Positions 42,922 to 51,210 of a stretch of DNA of 64,000 nt are shown piece after piece. The stretch is from Sphingomonas sp. SUN019 (lineage in GTDB: Bacteria; Pseudomonadota; Alphaproteobacteria; Sphingomonadales; Sphingomonadaceae). The notes beneath the pieces were generated by a model, which saw nothing but the letters and a program-made list of their open reading frames with translations, ran no database searches and was not told the origin of the DNA. Location: the NCBI RefSeq assembly GCF_024758705.1, contig NZ_CP096971.1, forward strand, positions 1,984,001 to 2,048,000, in the 5' to 3' direction. Both the position numbers and the translations under genes were made by a program. The number at the start of each line of letters is the position of its first letter. Within the stretch, counting starts at the first letter, position 1.

Positions 42922-43332
42922 TTATGAGGCGGGAGCCTCCGCCCGGCGCTGCGCCCGGAACGCCTGCCGTTCCTGCGTGGTCACCGTCCCGTCCTTGTTC
43001 GCATCCTGCCGGTCGAAGCGTTCGAGCATCAGCTTGCCCCATTCGCCGGAATCGATCTTCCCGTCCTTGTCGCCGTCATATCGCGCCACGGTTTCCGCGG
43101 TGAAGCGTGGCGGCAATTCGTCCCGCGTCAGTTCGCCACTGTGATCGGCGTCGAGCCGCTGAAAGCGACGCTCGACCGATCCGCCGAAATCCGCCCGCGA
43201 CGTGATCATCGGCGGTTCGTATTCCATGATCGCATTGCGCGCCGCAGCCTTCGCGGCGGCATCGCCGCCGTCCGAGCATCCCGTCGCCAACGCCGCGATA
43301 AAAACAATCCCGATCAACGACTTGGCGCGCAT
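42922..43332 (-). CDS. EF-hand domain lipoprotein
   Basis: A 136-residue protein with lipobox LATGC and three acidic EF-hand-like loops: DADHSGELTRDE, DGDKDGKIDSGE and DANKDGTVTTQE. Calcium binding is likely. The tail is basic and Arg-rich. It is probably anchored in the envelope. It lies just upstream of ppc on the same strand. Confidence 0.88.
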   Translation of the reverse strand: MRAKSLIGIVFIAALATGCSDGGDAAAKAAARNAIMEYEPPMITSRADFGGSVERRFQRLDADHSGELTRDELPPRFTAETVARYDGDKDGKIDSGEWGKLMLERFDRQDANKDGTVTTQERQAFRAQRRAEAPAS

Positions 43333-43349
43333 CTACGAACTCTCCAGAT

Positions 43350-43916
43350 TCAGGCTTCCAGCTCAACGTCCCAATAGAGCCAATCGTGCCACGTCTCATG
43401 GAGATAATTGGGCGGGAACCGGCGGCCATGTTCCTGCAGATGCCAGTTGGTCGGACGGATCGGTTCGATGTGCAGCGGCATATGCGCCTGTTTCGGCGTC
43501 CGGCCACCCTTTTTCAGATTGCACGGCGCGCAGGCGGTGACGACATTTTCCCACGTAGTCCGTCCGCCCTGCGCACGCGGGATCACATGATCGAACGTCA
43601 AGTCGCGCCCATGCCCGCAATACTGGCAGCTGAACCGGTCGCGCAGGAACAGGTTGAAGCGCGTGAACGCGGGGAATTGCGACGGCCGCACGAACTGCTT
43701 CAGCGCGATGACGCTGGGCAGCTTGATCGCGAAATTGGGGCTGCGCACCTCGCGCTCGTAATGCGCGACGATATCGACGCGGTCGAGGAACACCGCCTTG
43801 ACCGCGGTCTGCCACGGCCAGATGCTCAAGGGGTAGTAGGACAGCGGCGTATAGTCTGCGTTCAGCACAAGCGTGGGGCAACTGTCGGGATGACGGATCA
43901 GATCGGGATGAAACAC
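43350..43916 (-). CDS. HNH endonuclease
   Basis: A 188-residue protein starting at GTG 43916, with GGGGGAA just upstream. The core has CQYCGHGRDLTFDHVIPRAQ, GGRTTWENVVTACAPCN, the zinc Cys pairs and the His/Asn of an HNH fold. The N-terminal part LNADYTPLSYYPLSIW is found in a conserved bacterial family of unknown target. It lies divergent from gluQ. Confidence 0.92.
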   Translation of the reverse strand: MFHPDLIRHPDSCPTLVLNADYTPLSYYPLSIWPWQTAVKAVFLDRVDIVAHYEREVRSPNFAIKLPSVIALKQFVRPSQFPAFTRFNLFLRDRFSCQYCGHGRDLTFDHVIPRAQGGRTTWENVVTACAPCNLKKGGRTPKQAHMPLHIEPIRPTNWHLQEHGRRFPPNYLHETWHDWLYWDVELEA

Positions 43917-43974
43917 GGTTCCCCCACTCGAAGCATAACGTCGCGCCGCGCATGTCCTACGCGACCGTGACGCC

Positions 43975-44874
43975 ATGATGACAGCGGACGAATCATGCGG
44001 TCAAGGGGTTGCGGATATTGAAGGCCCGCACGTCGTCACGCGTTTCGCGCCCAGCCCGACCGGGCGGCTGCACATGGGCCATGCCTTTTCGGCCATCCTG
44101 GCGCACGATTTCGCCCGTGCCCGCGGGGGCCGTTTCCTGCTGCGGATCGAGGATATCGACGGCACACGCAGCCGCCCCGAACACGTCGCGACGATCATTG
44201 AAGACCTAAGATGGCTTGGTCTGACATGGGACGGACCGGTGGCTTTCCAGTCCGAACGGCTGAGCCTTTACGCCGCCGCGCTCGATGATCTGCGCGCCCG
44301 CGGCCTGCTCTACCCCTGTTTTTGCACCCGCGCCGAGATCGCCGCGAGCCTGTCCGCCCCGCACGGTCCCGAAGCGATCTACCCCGGCACCTGCCGCAGC
44401 ATCGACCCGAGCGGCCGAATGGACGAACCGCATTGCTGGCGGATCGATATGGCGAAGGCGGTGGCGCTCACCGGCCCACTGACCTGGACCGACCACAATG
44501 CGACGATCGCCGCCGATCCCGCCGCGCAGGGCGATGTCGTCCTCGCGCGGAAGGACGCGCCCGCCAGCTATCACCTCGCGGTCACGATCGACGACGCCGC
44601 GCAGGGCGTGACCGACGTCGTCCGCGGCCGCGACCTGTTCGACGCGACGCACATCCACCGCCTGCTGCAGGCGCTGCTCGGGCTGCCCACCCCCGCTTGG
44701 CACCACCACGATCTGCTGACCGGCGCGGACGGCGAACGGCTCGCCAAGCGCCATAATTCACCCACCCTAGCCGCGCTGCGCGAAGCAGGCGAGGACGGCC
44801 GCGCGCTGGCGGCACAATTGCGCGCGCGGCACGCCTTTCAAATCACCTCCGTCGCGCCTAGATTAACTCCATGA
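43975..44874 (+). CDS. gluQ: glutamyl-Q tRNA(Asp) synthetase
   Basis: A 299-residue protein related to glutamyl-tRNA synthetase lacking the anticodon domain. It attaches glutamate to queuosine in tRNA(Asp). Motifs are RFAPSPTGRLHMGHAF (HxGH), the zinc pattern CFC...YPGTC, and a KRHNSPTL KMSKS-like block. The gene lies between an HNH nuclease and a HIG1-type gene, and it overlaps that gene by 4 bp. Confidence 0.95.
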   Translation: MMTADESCGQGVADIEGPHVVTRFAPSPTGRLHMGHAFSAILAHDFARARGGRFLLRIEDIDGTRSRPEHVATIIEDLRWLGLTWDGPVAFQSERLSLYAAALDDLRARGLLYPCFCTRAEIAASLSAPHGPEAIYPGTCRSIDPSGRMDEPHCWRIDMAKAVALTGPLTWTDHNATIAADPAAQGDVVLARKDAPASYHLAVTIDDAAQGVTDVVRGRDLFDATHIHRLLQALLGLPTPAWHHHDLLTGADGERLAKRHNSPTLAALREAGEDGRALAAQLRARHAFQITSVAPRLTP

Positions 44875-45098
44875 ACACCTTCCTCGTCATCCTGCTGATC
44901 GCCGCGATGATCGCCACGGTGGTTGCGCTCGTCCGCGGCGTGATCGCCTTCCTGCAGAACGAGTCGTCACAGGTGCACGGCGACGGCCCCAGCCCGTCGG
45001 CGCTGAAATCGAACAAGATGATGCAGGCGCGCATCTTTTTTCAGGCGATCGCGGTGCTGATCGTCGTGCTGATCCTGTTCGCCGCGGGTAGAACCTGA
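44871..45098 (+). CDS. HIG1-domain-like small membrane protein
   Basis: A 75-residue protein with two membrane helices (MNTFLVILLIAAMIATVVAL and QAIAVLIVVLILFAAG). Between them is the linker SKLNK-like stretch ALKSNKMMQARIFFQ, which is typical of the HIG1 (hypoxia-induced) family. Such proteins associate with respiratory oxidase. Its ATG overlaps the gluQ stop (ATGA). Confidence 0.85.
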   Translation: MNTFLVILLIAAMIATVVALVRGVIAFLQNESSQVHGDGPSPSALKSNKMMQARIFFQAIAVLIVVLILFAAGRT

Positions 45099-45124
45099 TC
45101 CCCGCCCTTCTCGTCGGATAACCG

Positions 45125-45682
45125 ATGGTCAAACTTAACAAGATCTACACGCGCACCGGCGACGACGGCACCACCGGGCTGGTCGATGGCAGCCGCCTGC
45201 CCAAGAACGCCGCGCGGATGGCCGCGATCGGCGATGTCGACGAGGCGAACAGTGCGATCGGCGTGGCGATCCAGGCGCTCGGCGACCACCCCGTCACCAC
45301 GCATTTGACCCGCATCCAGAACGAATTGTTCGATCTCGGCGCCGACCTCGCCACCCCCGGCGACGACTTTGCGCCATCCGAAATGACACTGCGCATGGTC
45401 GCGTCACAGGTCGATCGGCTGGAGGAGGGCATCGACGCGCTGAATGCCGAACTCGATCCCCTGACCAGCTTCATCCTCCCCGGCGGCCCCGCCGCATCGC
45501 TGCAACTGGCGCGCGCGATCGTGCGCCGGGCGGAACGCGCCGCGGTCGCGATTGCCGATCCGGTGAACCCAATCGTGCTAACCTACCTCAATCGGCTGTC
45601 GGATTTCCTGTTCGTCGCCTGTCGCGCGGTGAACAAAACGGGGGGTGGCGACGTTCTGTGGGTTCCCGGAGCGACTCGTTAA
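45125..45682 (+). CDS. cob(I)yrinic acid a,c-diamide adenosyltransferase, PduO type
   Basis: A 185-residue ATP:corrinoid adenosyltransferase. The ATP-binding start KIYTRTGDDGTTGL, DVDEANSAIG, ILPGGPAASLQLARAIVRRAER and the C-terminal LNRLSDFLFVACR are all canonical. It is probably needed for adenosylcobalamin; no cobalamin synthesis genes lie next to it. Confidence 0.95.
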   Translation: MVKLNKIYTRTGDDGTTGLVDGSRLPKNAARMAAIGDVDEANSAIGVAIQALGDHPVTTHLTRIQNELFDLGADLATPGDDFAPSEMTLRMVASQVDRLEEGIDALNAELDPLTSFILPGGPAASLQLARAIVRRAERAAVAIADPVNPIVLTYLNRLSDFLFVACRAVNKTGGGDVLWVPGATR

Positions 45683-45758
45683 CCCGACGGCGGAAGTATC
45701 GCCTGACCCTAAGACCCGCGCCGCGTCAGCCGACGGTGCGGTCGAGCAGGAGAGGCCC

Positions 45759-47018
45759 ATGTCAGTCCGTCCCCATCCCGCCCGCGATCGCAGCCCGCTT
45801 GCCGCGCGGTTCAGCGCGGTCCGCGACCTGTCGCTGGCGCTCGCCGCGCCGCTGTCCGACGCCGACGCCACGGTGCAGTCGATGGACGACGCGTCGCCGA
45901 CCAAATGGCACCTCGCGCATACGACCTGGTTCTTCGAAACCTTCGTCCTTCGCGACTACGTCCCCGGTTATGCGCTCCACGACGAACGTTTCCCGTTTCT
46001 GTTCAACAGTTATTACGAGGCCGAGGGCCGCCGCCATGCCCGCAACCGTCGCGGCATGATCACCCGCCCGACGCTGGACGAGGTGCGCGGCTACCGCGCC
46101 GCAGTCGACACCGCGGTGCTCGACGCGCTCTCGGCCTTGCCTGACTCGGTACGGGCGTTGGTCGAACTCGGCTGTCATCACGAGGAACAGCATCAGGAAC
46201 TCCTGATCACCGACATCCTTCACCTGTTCGGCGAAAATCCGCTCGAACCCGCGATCTGGTCGCCCGCGCGAAAAGTACCGGTCGAAATGCCCGGTCCGAT
46301 CGGCTGGATCGAACGCGGCGAGGAAGTGGTCGAGGTCGGCCACACGGGCGAAAGCTTTTCCTTCGATTGCGAAGGCCCGCGCCACCGCGCGCTGATCGCC
46401 CCACACGCGATCGCCGACCGCACGATCACCAATGGCGAATGGGCCGCGTTCATCGCCGACGGCGGCTATGACGATCCGCGCCATTGGCTGTCGGACGGCT
46501 GGGCGTGGGTGAAGGCCGAGGGCGTCACCGCGCCGCTGTATTGGGAACGGCGCGACGACGGCTGGACGCGCTTCGGGCTCGACGGCCGCCGCGCGATCGA
46601 CCCCGCCGCGCCGGTCACGCACATCAGCTTCTACGAAGCCGACGCCTTCGCCAGCTGGTTCGGCGCGCGTCTGCCGAGCGAGTTCGAATGGGAGGCCGCC
46701 GCCGCCGCGCACGACCCTAACGGCGGCAACCAGCTCGACGCCGCCGGGCCGGTCGAGCCGCGCCCTGCCGCGAGCGCACCGGCGTTTTTCGGCGACGTAT
46801 GGGAGTGGACCGGCAGCGCCTATCGTCCCTACCCCGGTTTTGCGGCGGCGGAGGGCGCGGTCGGCGAATATAACGGCAAGTTCATGAGCGGGCAGTTCGT
46901 GCTCCGCGGCGGATCGTGCGCCACCCCACGCAGCCACGCGCGCGCCAGTTACCGCAACTTCTTCTACCCCCACCAACGCTGGCAGTTCACTGGGCTGCGG
47001 CTCGCGAAAGACCTCTGA
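45759..47018 (+). CDS. egtB: ergothioneine biosynthesis protein EgtB
   Basis: Iron-dependent sulfoxide synthase of ergothioneine production; it joins a thiol to hercynine. The 419-residue protein has an N-terminal DinB-like domain with iron ligands in LAHTTWFFETF and HHEEQHQELLITDILH, and a C-terminal FGE-sulfatase-type domain with SFYEADAFASWFGARLP, WEWTGSAYRPYPGF and LRGGSCATPRSHARASYRN. An AGGAGAGG site precedes ATG 45759. Its stop overlaps egtD. Confidence 0.95.
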   Translation: MSVRPHPARDRSPLAARFSAVRDLSLALAAPLSDADATVQSMDDASPTKWHLAHTTWFFETFVLRDYVPGYALHDERFPFLFNSYYEAEGRRHARNRRGMITRPTLDEVRGYRAAVDTAVLDALSALPDSVRALVELGCHHEEQHQELLITDILHLFGENPLEPAIWSPARKVPVEMPGPIGWIERGEEVVEVGHTGESFSFDCEGPRHRALIAPHAIADRTITNGEWAAFIADGGYDDPRHWLSDGWAWVKAEGVTAPLYWERRDDGWTRFGLDGRRAIDPAAPVTHISFYEADAFASWFGARLPSEFEWEAAAAAHDPNGGNQLDAAGPVEPRPAASAPAFFGDVWEWTGSAYRPYPGFAAAEGAVGEYNGKFMSGQFVLRGGSCATPRSHARASYRNFFYPHQRWQFTGLRLAKDL

Positions 47019-47995
47019 TGCTGCGCCAAGAAGTCGAGGACGGCCAGGCATCGCTGGCCAATCCGCAATTCCGCGCCGATGTGCTGGCCGGACTCGACCG
47101 CCGCCCGCGCGCGATCCCCGCGCGCTGGTTCTACGACCGGCGAGGGTCGGAACTGTTCGAGAAGATCACCGATCTCCCGGAATATTACCCTACCCGCAGC
47201 GAAACCGCAGTGCTCGGCGCGATCGGCGGCGAATTGCGCGAGCGCATCGGCCCCGGTCGCGCGGTGGTCGAATTCGGCTCGGGCTCGTCGACCAAGACCC
47301 CGCTGGTGCTCGAAGCGATCGAACCCTCCGCCTACGTCCCGATCGACATATCGGGCGATTTCCTGCGCGAATCGTCGAAGGCGCTGTCGACGCGTTTCCC
47401 GAACCTGCTGGTCCTGCCGTTCGAGGCCGATTTCACGCGTCCGCTCGCCCTCCCGCGCACGATCGCCGCCGCGCCGAAACTGGGCTTCTTCCCCGGCTCG
47501 ACGATCGGCAACCTCATCCCCCACGCCGCGGTCGATCTGCTGCGCGCGATGCGCTCGTCGCTCGGGGAAGGCGCGATGCTGCTGATCGGGATGGACCGGA
47601 TCAAAAGCGCGGACGTGCTGGTCCCCGCCTATGACGATGCGCAGGGCGTGACCGCGGCGTTCAACCTGAACCTGCTGGAGCGCATCAACCGCGAGCTCGA
47701 CGGCGACATTCCCGTCGACGCCTTCCGCCACCGCGCGATCTGGAACGACGACCGCGCACGAATCGAGATGCATCTGGAGGCGACGCGCGACGTGGATTTC
47801 ACCGTCGACGGCCGCAAGTTTTCGATTTGCGCTGGCGAGACGATTCACACCGAAAACAGCCACAAATACGGCCCCCGCGACGCCCGCATCCTGCTCCGCG
47901 CAGGCGGTTGGACCCCGATCCAGATGTGGATGGACGCGGACGAAAAGTTCGCGGTGTATCTCGCCGAAGCGCAGGCCGAACGCCCCGCGCCCTGA
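47018..47995 (+). CDS. egtD: L-histidine N(alpha)-methyltransferase EgtD
   Basis: A 325-residue SAM-dependent methyltransferase that trimethylates histidine to hercynine. Seen are FYDRRGSELFEKITDLPEYY, EFGSGSSTKTPLVLEA (SAM binding), IDISGDFL and the late ENSHKYGP. The start ATG overlaps the last base of egtB, so the two are translationally linked. No egtC or egtE is nearby, which suggests a two-step core pathway with a cysteine lyase elsewhere. Confidence 0.95.
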   Translation: MLRQEVEDGQASLANPQFRADVLAGLDRRPRAIPARWFYDRRGSELFEKITDLPEYYPTRSETAVLGAIGGELRERIGPGRAVVEFGSGSSTKTPLVLEAIEPSAYVPIDISGDFLRESSKALSTRFPNLLVLPFEADFTRPLALPRTIAAAPKLGFFPGSTIGNLIPHAAVDLLRAMRSSLGEGAMLLIGMDRIKSADVLVPAYDDAQGVTAAFNLNLLERINRELDGDIPVDAFRHRAIWNDDRARIEMHLEATRDVDFTVDGRKFSICAGETIHTENSHKYGPRDARILLRAGGWTPIQMWMDADEKFAVYLAEAQAERPAP

Positions 47996-48095
47996 CGTCG
48001 CCGCCGCGGAAGTGGCTTTTCCACACCTTTCCCGCTAAGGGCACGCGCGCACCGCTTTTCAGCGACTTCATAACAACGGACGAACATCACCCCAC

Positions 48096-48446
48096 ATGGC
48101 CGGTTTCAAGCTCCCCGACTTCAACGAGCGCGCCGCGCTCTCGCGCGACGCCAAGGCGAAGGCGCTCGAAAAGATGCGCGCCAAGCCAGCGGTCGATCCC
48201 GCCGTGCTGGCCGAACGCGCCGCCGCGCGCGAACGCAAGGAAGCCGCCGAGGCCGAAAAGCGCCGCGAAAAGGCCGAACGCCTCGCCCAGGAAAAGGCCG
48301 ACCGCGAGGCCGCCGCCGCCGCGGAGGCCGAACGCCTCGCCGCCGAAGCTTTGGCCAACGCCCCGAAACCCAAGCCCCCGGTCGACGAAGCCCTCCGCAA
48401 GGCGCTCCGCGATGCGAAATACGCCAAGCGCAAGGCGCGGAAGTAG
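48096..48446 (+). CDS. DUF6481-like coiled-coil protein
   Basis: A 116-residue, highly charged helical protein. It has FNERAALSRDAKAKALEKMR at the start and a long Ala/Glu/Arg-rich coiled coil in the middle (AARERKEAAEAEKRREKAER). This is the pattern of DUF6481 proteins of alphaproteobacteria. Function unknown. Confidence 0.75.
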   Translation: MAGFKLPDFNERAALSRDAKAKALEKMRAKPAVDPAVLAERAAARERKEAAEAEKRREKAERLAQEKADREAAAAAEAERLAAEALANAPKPKPPVDEALRKALRDAKYAKRKARK

Positions 48447-48556
48447 AGGTATAGGTCGGGCGGCGGGGCTAGGCGCGCACCACGTGCGTCCCGGCTTGCC
48501 ACCCTCGCGCCGGGCGATAGGATAGGGCATCCTTCCTTCCCCGAAAGGCCAAGCCC

Positions 48557-50377
48557 TTGGATCGTCGCACCTTCCTCGCCTCCACCACCGCCGCGTCGGC
48601 GCTGGCGGTCGTGCCCAATCTGCTTGCCGCCCAAGAAATGACGGCGCCCGCCAAACCCGGTCCCGGCGACGCGAAGCTGAAGGCCACGTTCGACCGCGTG
48701 TTCGCCGACGCGCTGCAGCGCAGCCCCGAACTCGCCACCTCGCTCGGGATGGACAAGGGGCCTAACGCCGCCCTGAAGCACAAACTGTCGGACAATTCCC
48801 CCGCGGCCAAGGCGGCCGATCACGCCGCGCTGAAACAGGGCATCGCCGCGATCGAGGCGGTGGCTCCTGCGTCGCTTTCGCCGACCTCGAAACTCGACCG
48901 CGAAGTCGTGCTCTATTCGCTGAACGCGCAGGCGATGCCGGAGGATCGCTTCAAGCTCGATTCGGTCCAGCGCCCGTATCCGATCTTCCAGCAGGGCGGC
49001 GTCTATTTCCGCGGCCCCGATTTCCTCAACTCGGCGCACACGATCACCAATGCCGAGGATTGCGAGGCCTATGTCGATCGCCTGACCGCGATGGCGGGCG
49101 CGCTGGACAACGAAACCGCAGAGCAGAACGAGCAGGCCGCGCGCGGCTATGTCGCGCCGGGCTGGTCGCTCGACCTGACGCTCGGCCAGATGGCGAAGCT
49201 GCGTAGCCCCGCCCCGGCTGAGAGCGGCCTGACGCAATCGCTCGTCACCCGCGCGGCGAAGGCCAACGCCGCGGGCGACTGGCAGGCACGCGCCGCGGCC
49301 ATCGTCGAAAAGCAGATCTACCCCGCGCTCGACCGTCAGATCGCGGCGATCAAGGCATTGCGCGCCAAACCGCGCACCGACGACGGCATCTGGGCGCTGC
49401 CACAGGGCGACGCGATCTACGCCGCCGCATTGGCACAAGCGACCACCACCACCTACACGCCGGAGGAGGTCCACAAGATGGGCCTCGATCAGGTCGCCTC
49501 GATCTCGGCCGAGCTCGACACGATCCTGAAGGGCCAGGGGCTGACCAAGGGGACGGTCGCCGCGCGCCTGAACGAACTGAACGTGCGCCCCGATCAGCTC
49601 TATCCCAACACCGCGGCGGGCCGCACCGCAATGATCGCCGACCTCAACGCGGGCAACGCCGCGATGACCGCGAAGCTGCCGCAGCTGTTCATCGCGCCCC
49701 CGAACGAACCGCTCGACATCCGCGCGGTGCCCGCCGACATTCAGGACGGCGCGTCGAACGGTTACTACAACCGCGCTGCGCTCGACGGGTCACGCCCCGC
49801 GATCTATTGGATCAACCTGAAGAGCGTCGGCGACTGGCCGAAATATTCGCTGCCAAGCCTCACCTATCACGAAGGCGTGCCGGGGCATCACCTGCAGATC
49901 TCGATCGCGCAGAAATCGGACACGCCGCTCTTACGCAAACTGTCGTTCTTCAACGCTTATTCCGAAGGCTGGGCGCTCTACGCCGAAAGCGTGGCGGACG
50001 AACTGAAGGGCTACGCGACCGAACTGGAACGCGCCGGTTTCCTGCAAAGCTACCTCTTCCGCGCCGCACGGCTGGTGATCGACACCGGCATCCATACGAA
50101 GCGCTGGACCCGCGAAAAGGCGACCGATTACATGGTCGAGACGGTCGGCTTCGCCCGCCCGCGCTCGCTGCGCGAGGTCGAACGCTATTGCACGCAACCC
50201 GGGCAGGCGACCAGCTACAAGGTCGGCCACGCCGCCTGGGTCGCCGCCCGCGACAAGGCGAAGGCGATCCGCGGCGCGAAGTATGACGAGAAGCAGTTCC
50301 ACGAAATTTTACGCGCAGGGGCGGTGCCACTCACCATCCTCGACCGGCTGGTGGAAGAACGCGCGCGGATGGCGTGA
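48557..50377 (+). CDS. DUF885 family secreted metallopeptidase-like protein
   Basis: A 606-residue DUF885 protein with an N-terminal sequence typical of Tat-exported proteins (DRRTFLASTTAASALAV). It shows the full metal motif YHEGVPGHHLQISIAQ and the second block NAYSEGWALYAESVADEL. TTG start at 48557. It is predicted to be periplasmic and zinc-dependent. It keeps the catalytic pattern that its relative at 2317 lacks. It stands alone on the plus strand. Confidence 0.9.
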   Translation: MDRRTFLASTTAASALAVVPNLLAAQEMTAPAKPGPGDAKLKATFDRVFADALQRSPELATSLGMDKGPNAALKHKLSDNSPAAKAADHAALKQGIAAIEAVAPASLSPTSKLDREVVLYSLNAQAMPEDRFKLDSVQRPYPIFQQGGVYFRGPDFLNSAHTITNAEDCEAYVDRLTAMAGALDNETAEQNEQAARGYVAPGWSLDLTLGQMAKLRSPAPAESGLTQSLVTRAAKANAAGDWQARAAAIVEKQIYPALDRQIAAIKALRAKPRTDDGIWALPQGDAIYAAALAQATTTTYTPEEVHKMGLDQVASISAELDTILKGQGLTKGTVAARLNELNVRPDQLYPNTAAGRTAMIADLNAGNAAMTAKLPQLFIAPPNEPLDIRAVPADIQDGASNGYYNRAALDGSRPAIYWINLKSVGDWPKYSLPSLTYHEGVPGHHLQISIAQKSDTPLLRKLSFFNAYSEGWALYAESVADELKGYATELERAGFLQSYLFRAARLVIDTGIHTKRWTREKATDYMVETVGFARPRSLREVERYCTQPGQATSYKVGHAAWVAARDKAKAIRGAKYDEKQFHEILRAGAVPLTILDRLVEERARMA

Positions 50378-50396
50378 GGGTCTTTTTTTGCAAGGC

Positions 50397-50496
50397 GGCA
50401 CCGGCCCGCTCCCCCGCCCCGCCTCCCACAACAGTATATTGCATGGGAGGCGGGGCGGGGGAGCGGGCCGGTGCCGACTTATCCGCGTGAGCGGAT
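50397..50496. repeat. palindromic repeat family A, copy 3
   Basis: Arms 50397-50428 and 50444-50475 form a 32-bp stem around a 15-base loop. The flank has the small hairpin ATCCGC-GTGA-GCGGAT at 50481-50496, as in copy 2. It lies 17 bp from the VapC stop. The arms differ in places from copies 1 and 2 but keep pairing. No T run is present. Confidence 0.88.
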
Positions 50497-50513
50497 CAAA
50501 CGCCAGGCGTGCG

Positions 50514-50900
50514 TCACCACAAGCGGCGCACCCCGAACTGGTCGAACAGCTGTTCGTTCGAGACGAGCCATGCTTGTTCGATCTGCGCTTGTGCGATCAG
50601 CAAACGGTCGAACGGATCGCGGTGCCGGATAGGCAGACCACCGGCCAGATCGGCATGGACCGAAGAGATCGGAAGCGAGACGAACTTCTGTTGCTTGGTG
50701 ATCGCGTCGAGACGCCCGGCAATCGGCGCGGCTTCCGGCAGTTTTCCGATCCGGAACTTCGTCGCGATTTCCATCGCGCTGACTGCACTGACCAGGACGT
50801 TGGCCGTATTGGCCTCGATCGCCGAACGCGGACGCTCTGGCAAACGCAGATCGCCAAGCAACCACCACAGAATCGCGTGCGTATCGAGTAGGAGCCTCAA
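50514..50900 (-). CDS. PIN-domain toxin (VapC family)
   Basis: A 128-residue PIN nuclease. LLLDTHAILWWLLGD has the first acidic residue, the middle is VSAVSAMEIATKFRIGKL, and the end has HRDPFDRLLIAQAQIE. Such toxins cleave RNA. The TTG at 50900 overlaps the antitoxin stop by 4 bp, giving a coupled pair. A slightly longer start at 50912 would give four extra residues. Confidence 0.88.
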   Translation of the reverse strand: MRLLLDTHAILWWLLGDLRLPERPRSAIEANTANVLVSAVSAMEIATKFRIGKLPEAAPIAGRLDAITKQQKFVSLPISSVHADLAGGLPIRHRDPFDRLLIAQAQIEQAWLVSNEQLFDQFGVRRLW

Positions 50901-51139
50901 CGGCCTTCCCAAGCATCCAGTTCTTCATCGGGCAGGGGATCAAAGAAGCTTTCGTCGAATTTGAATTTCCCCTTCATCGATCCGAAGCCGCGCTTCGGCT
51001 CCGGTTCGGCCAAGACCGGGACCAGTCGCACTTGCGGCGTCGTGCGATTGGCGATGATGATATCCTCACCCGCGAGCGCGCGTGCGATCAGCTTCGACAG
51101 TTGCGTCTTTGCTTCGTGCGTTGTGACGGTGACGGTCAT
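50897..51139 (-). CDS. Phd/YefM-type antitoxin
   Basis: An 80-residue antitoxin. The start TVTVTTHEAKTQLSKLIARA is the Phd-fold DNA-binding part, with a later IIIANRTTPQVRLVPV. The C-terminal half (FGSMKGKFKFDESFFDPLPDEELDAW) is the toxin-binding tail. It is co-directional with and overlaps the PIN toxin gene. A perfect palindrome 11-33 bp upstream is the likely operator. Confidence 0.92.
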   Translation of the reverse strand: MTVTVTTHEAKTQLSKLIARALAGEDIIIANRTTPQVRLVPVLAEPEPKRGFGSMKGKFKFDESFFDPLPDEELDAWEGR

Positions 51140-51149
51140 GGCTGCGCTC

Positions 51150-51172
51150 CTTAGCTAGATTAGTTAGCTAAG
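51150..51172 (-). promoter_or_regulatory. palindromic operator of the Phd/VapC pair
   Basis: Perfect 8-bp arms CTTAGCTA and TAGCTAAG with a 7-base AT-rich spacer. It lies 11 bp from the antitoxin ATG and overlaps its ribosome site. It is one of the few AT-rich stretches in this part of the window. Phd-type antitoxins repress through sites of this kind. It probably also affects the divergent GT2 gene, which starts 38 bp away. Confidence 0.75.
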
Positions 51173-51210
51173 TACGATCGCATTTTCAACAAGCAGGTGA
51201 TTTATCTCCG

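Noticed and set aside
50378..50395. Run of T after the second DUF885 gene as an intrinsic terminator
   Set aside because: There is no GC-rich stem before the T run. The palindromic repeat lies after it, which is the wrong order.
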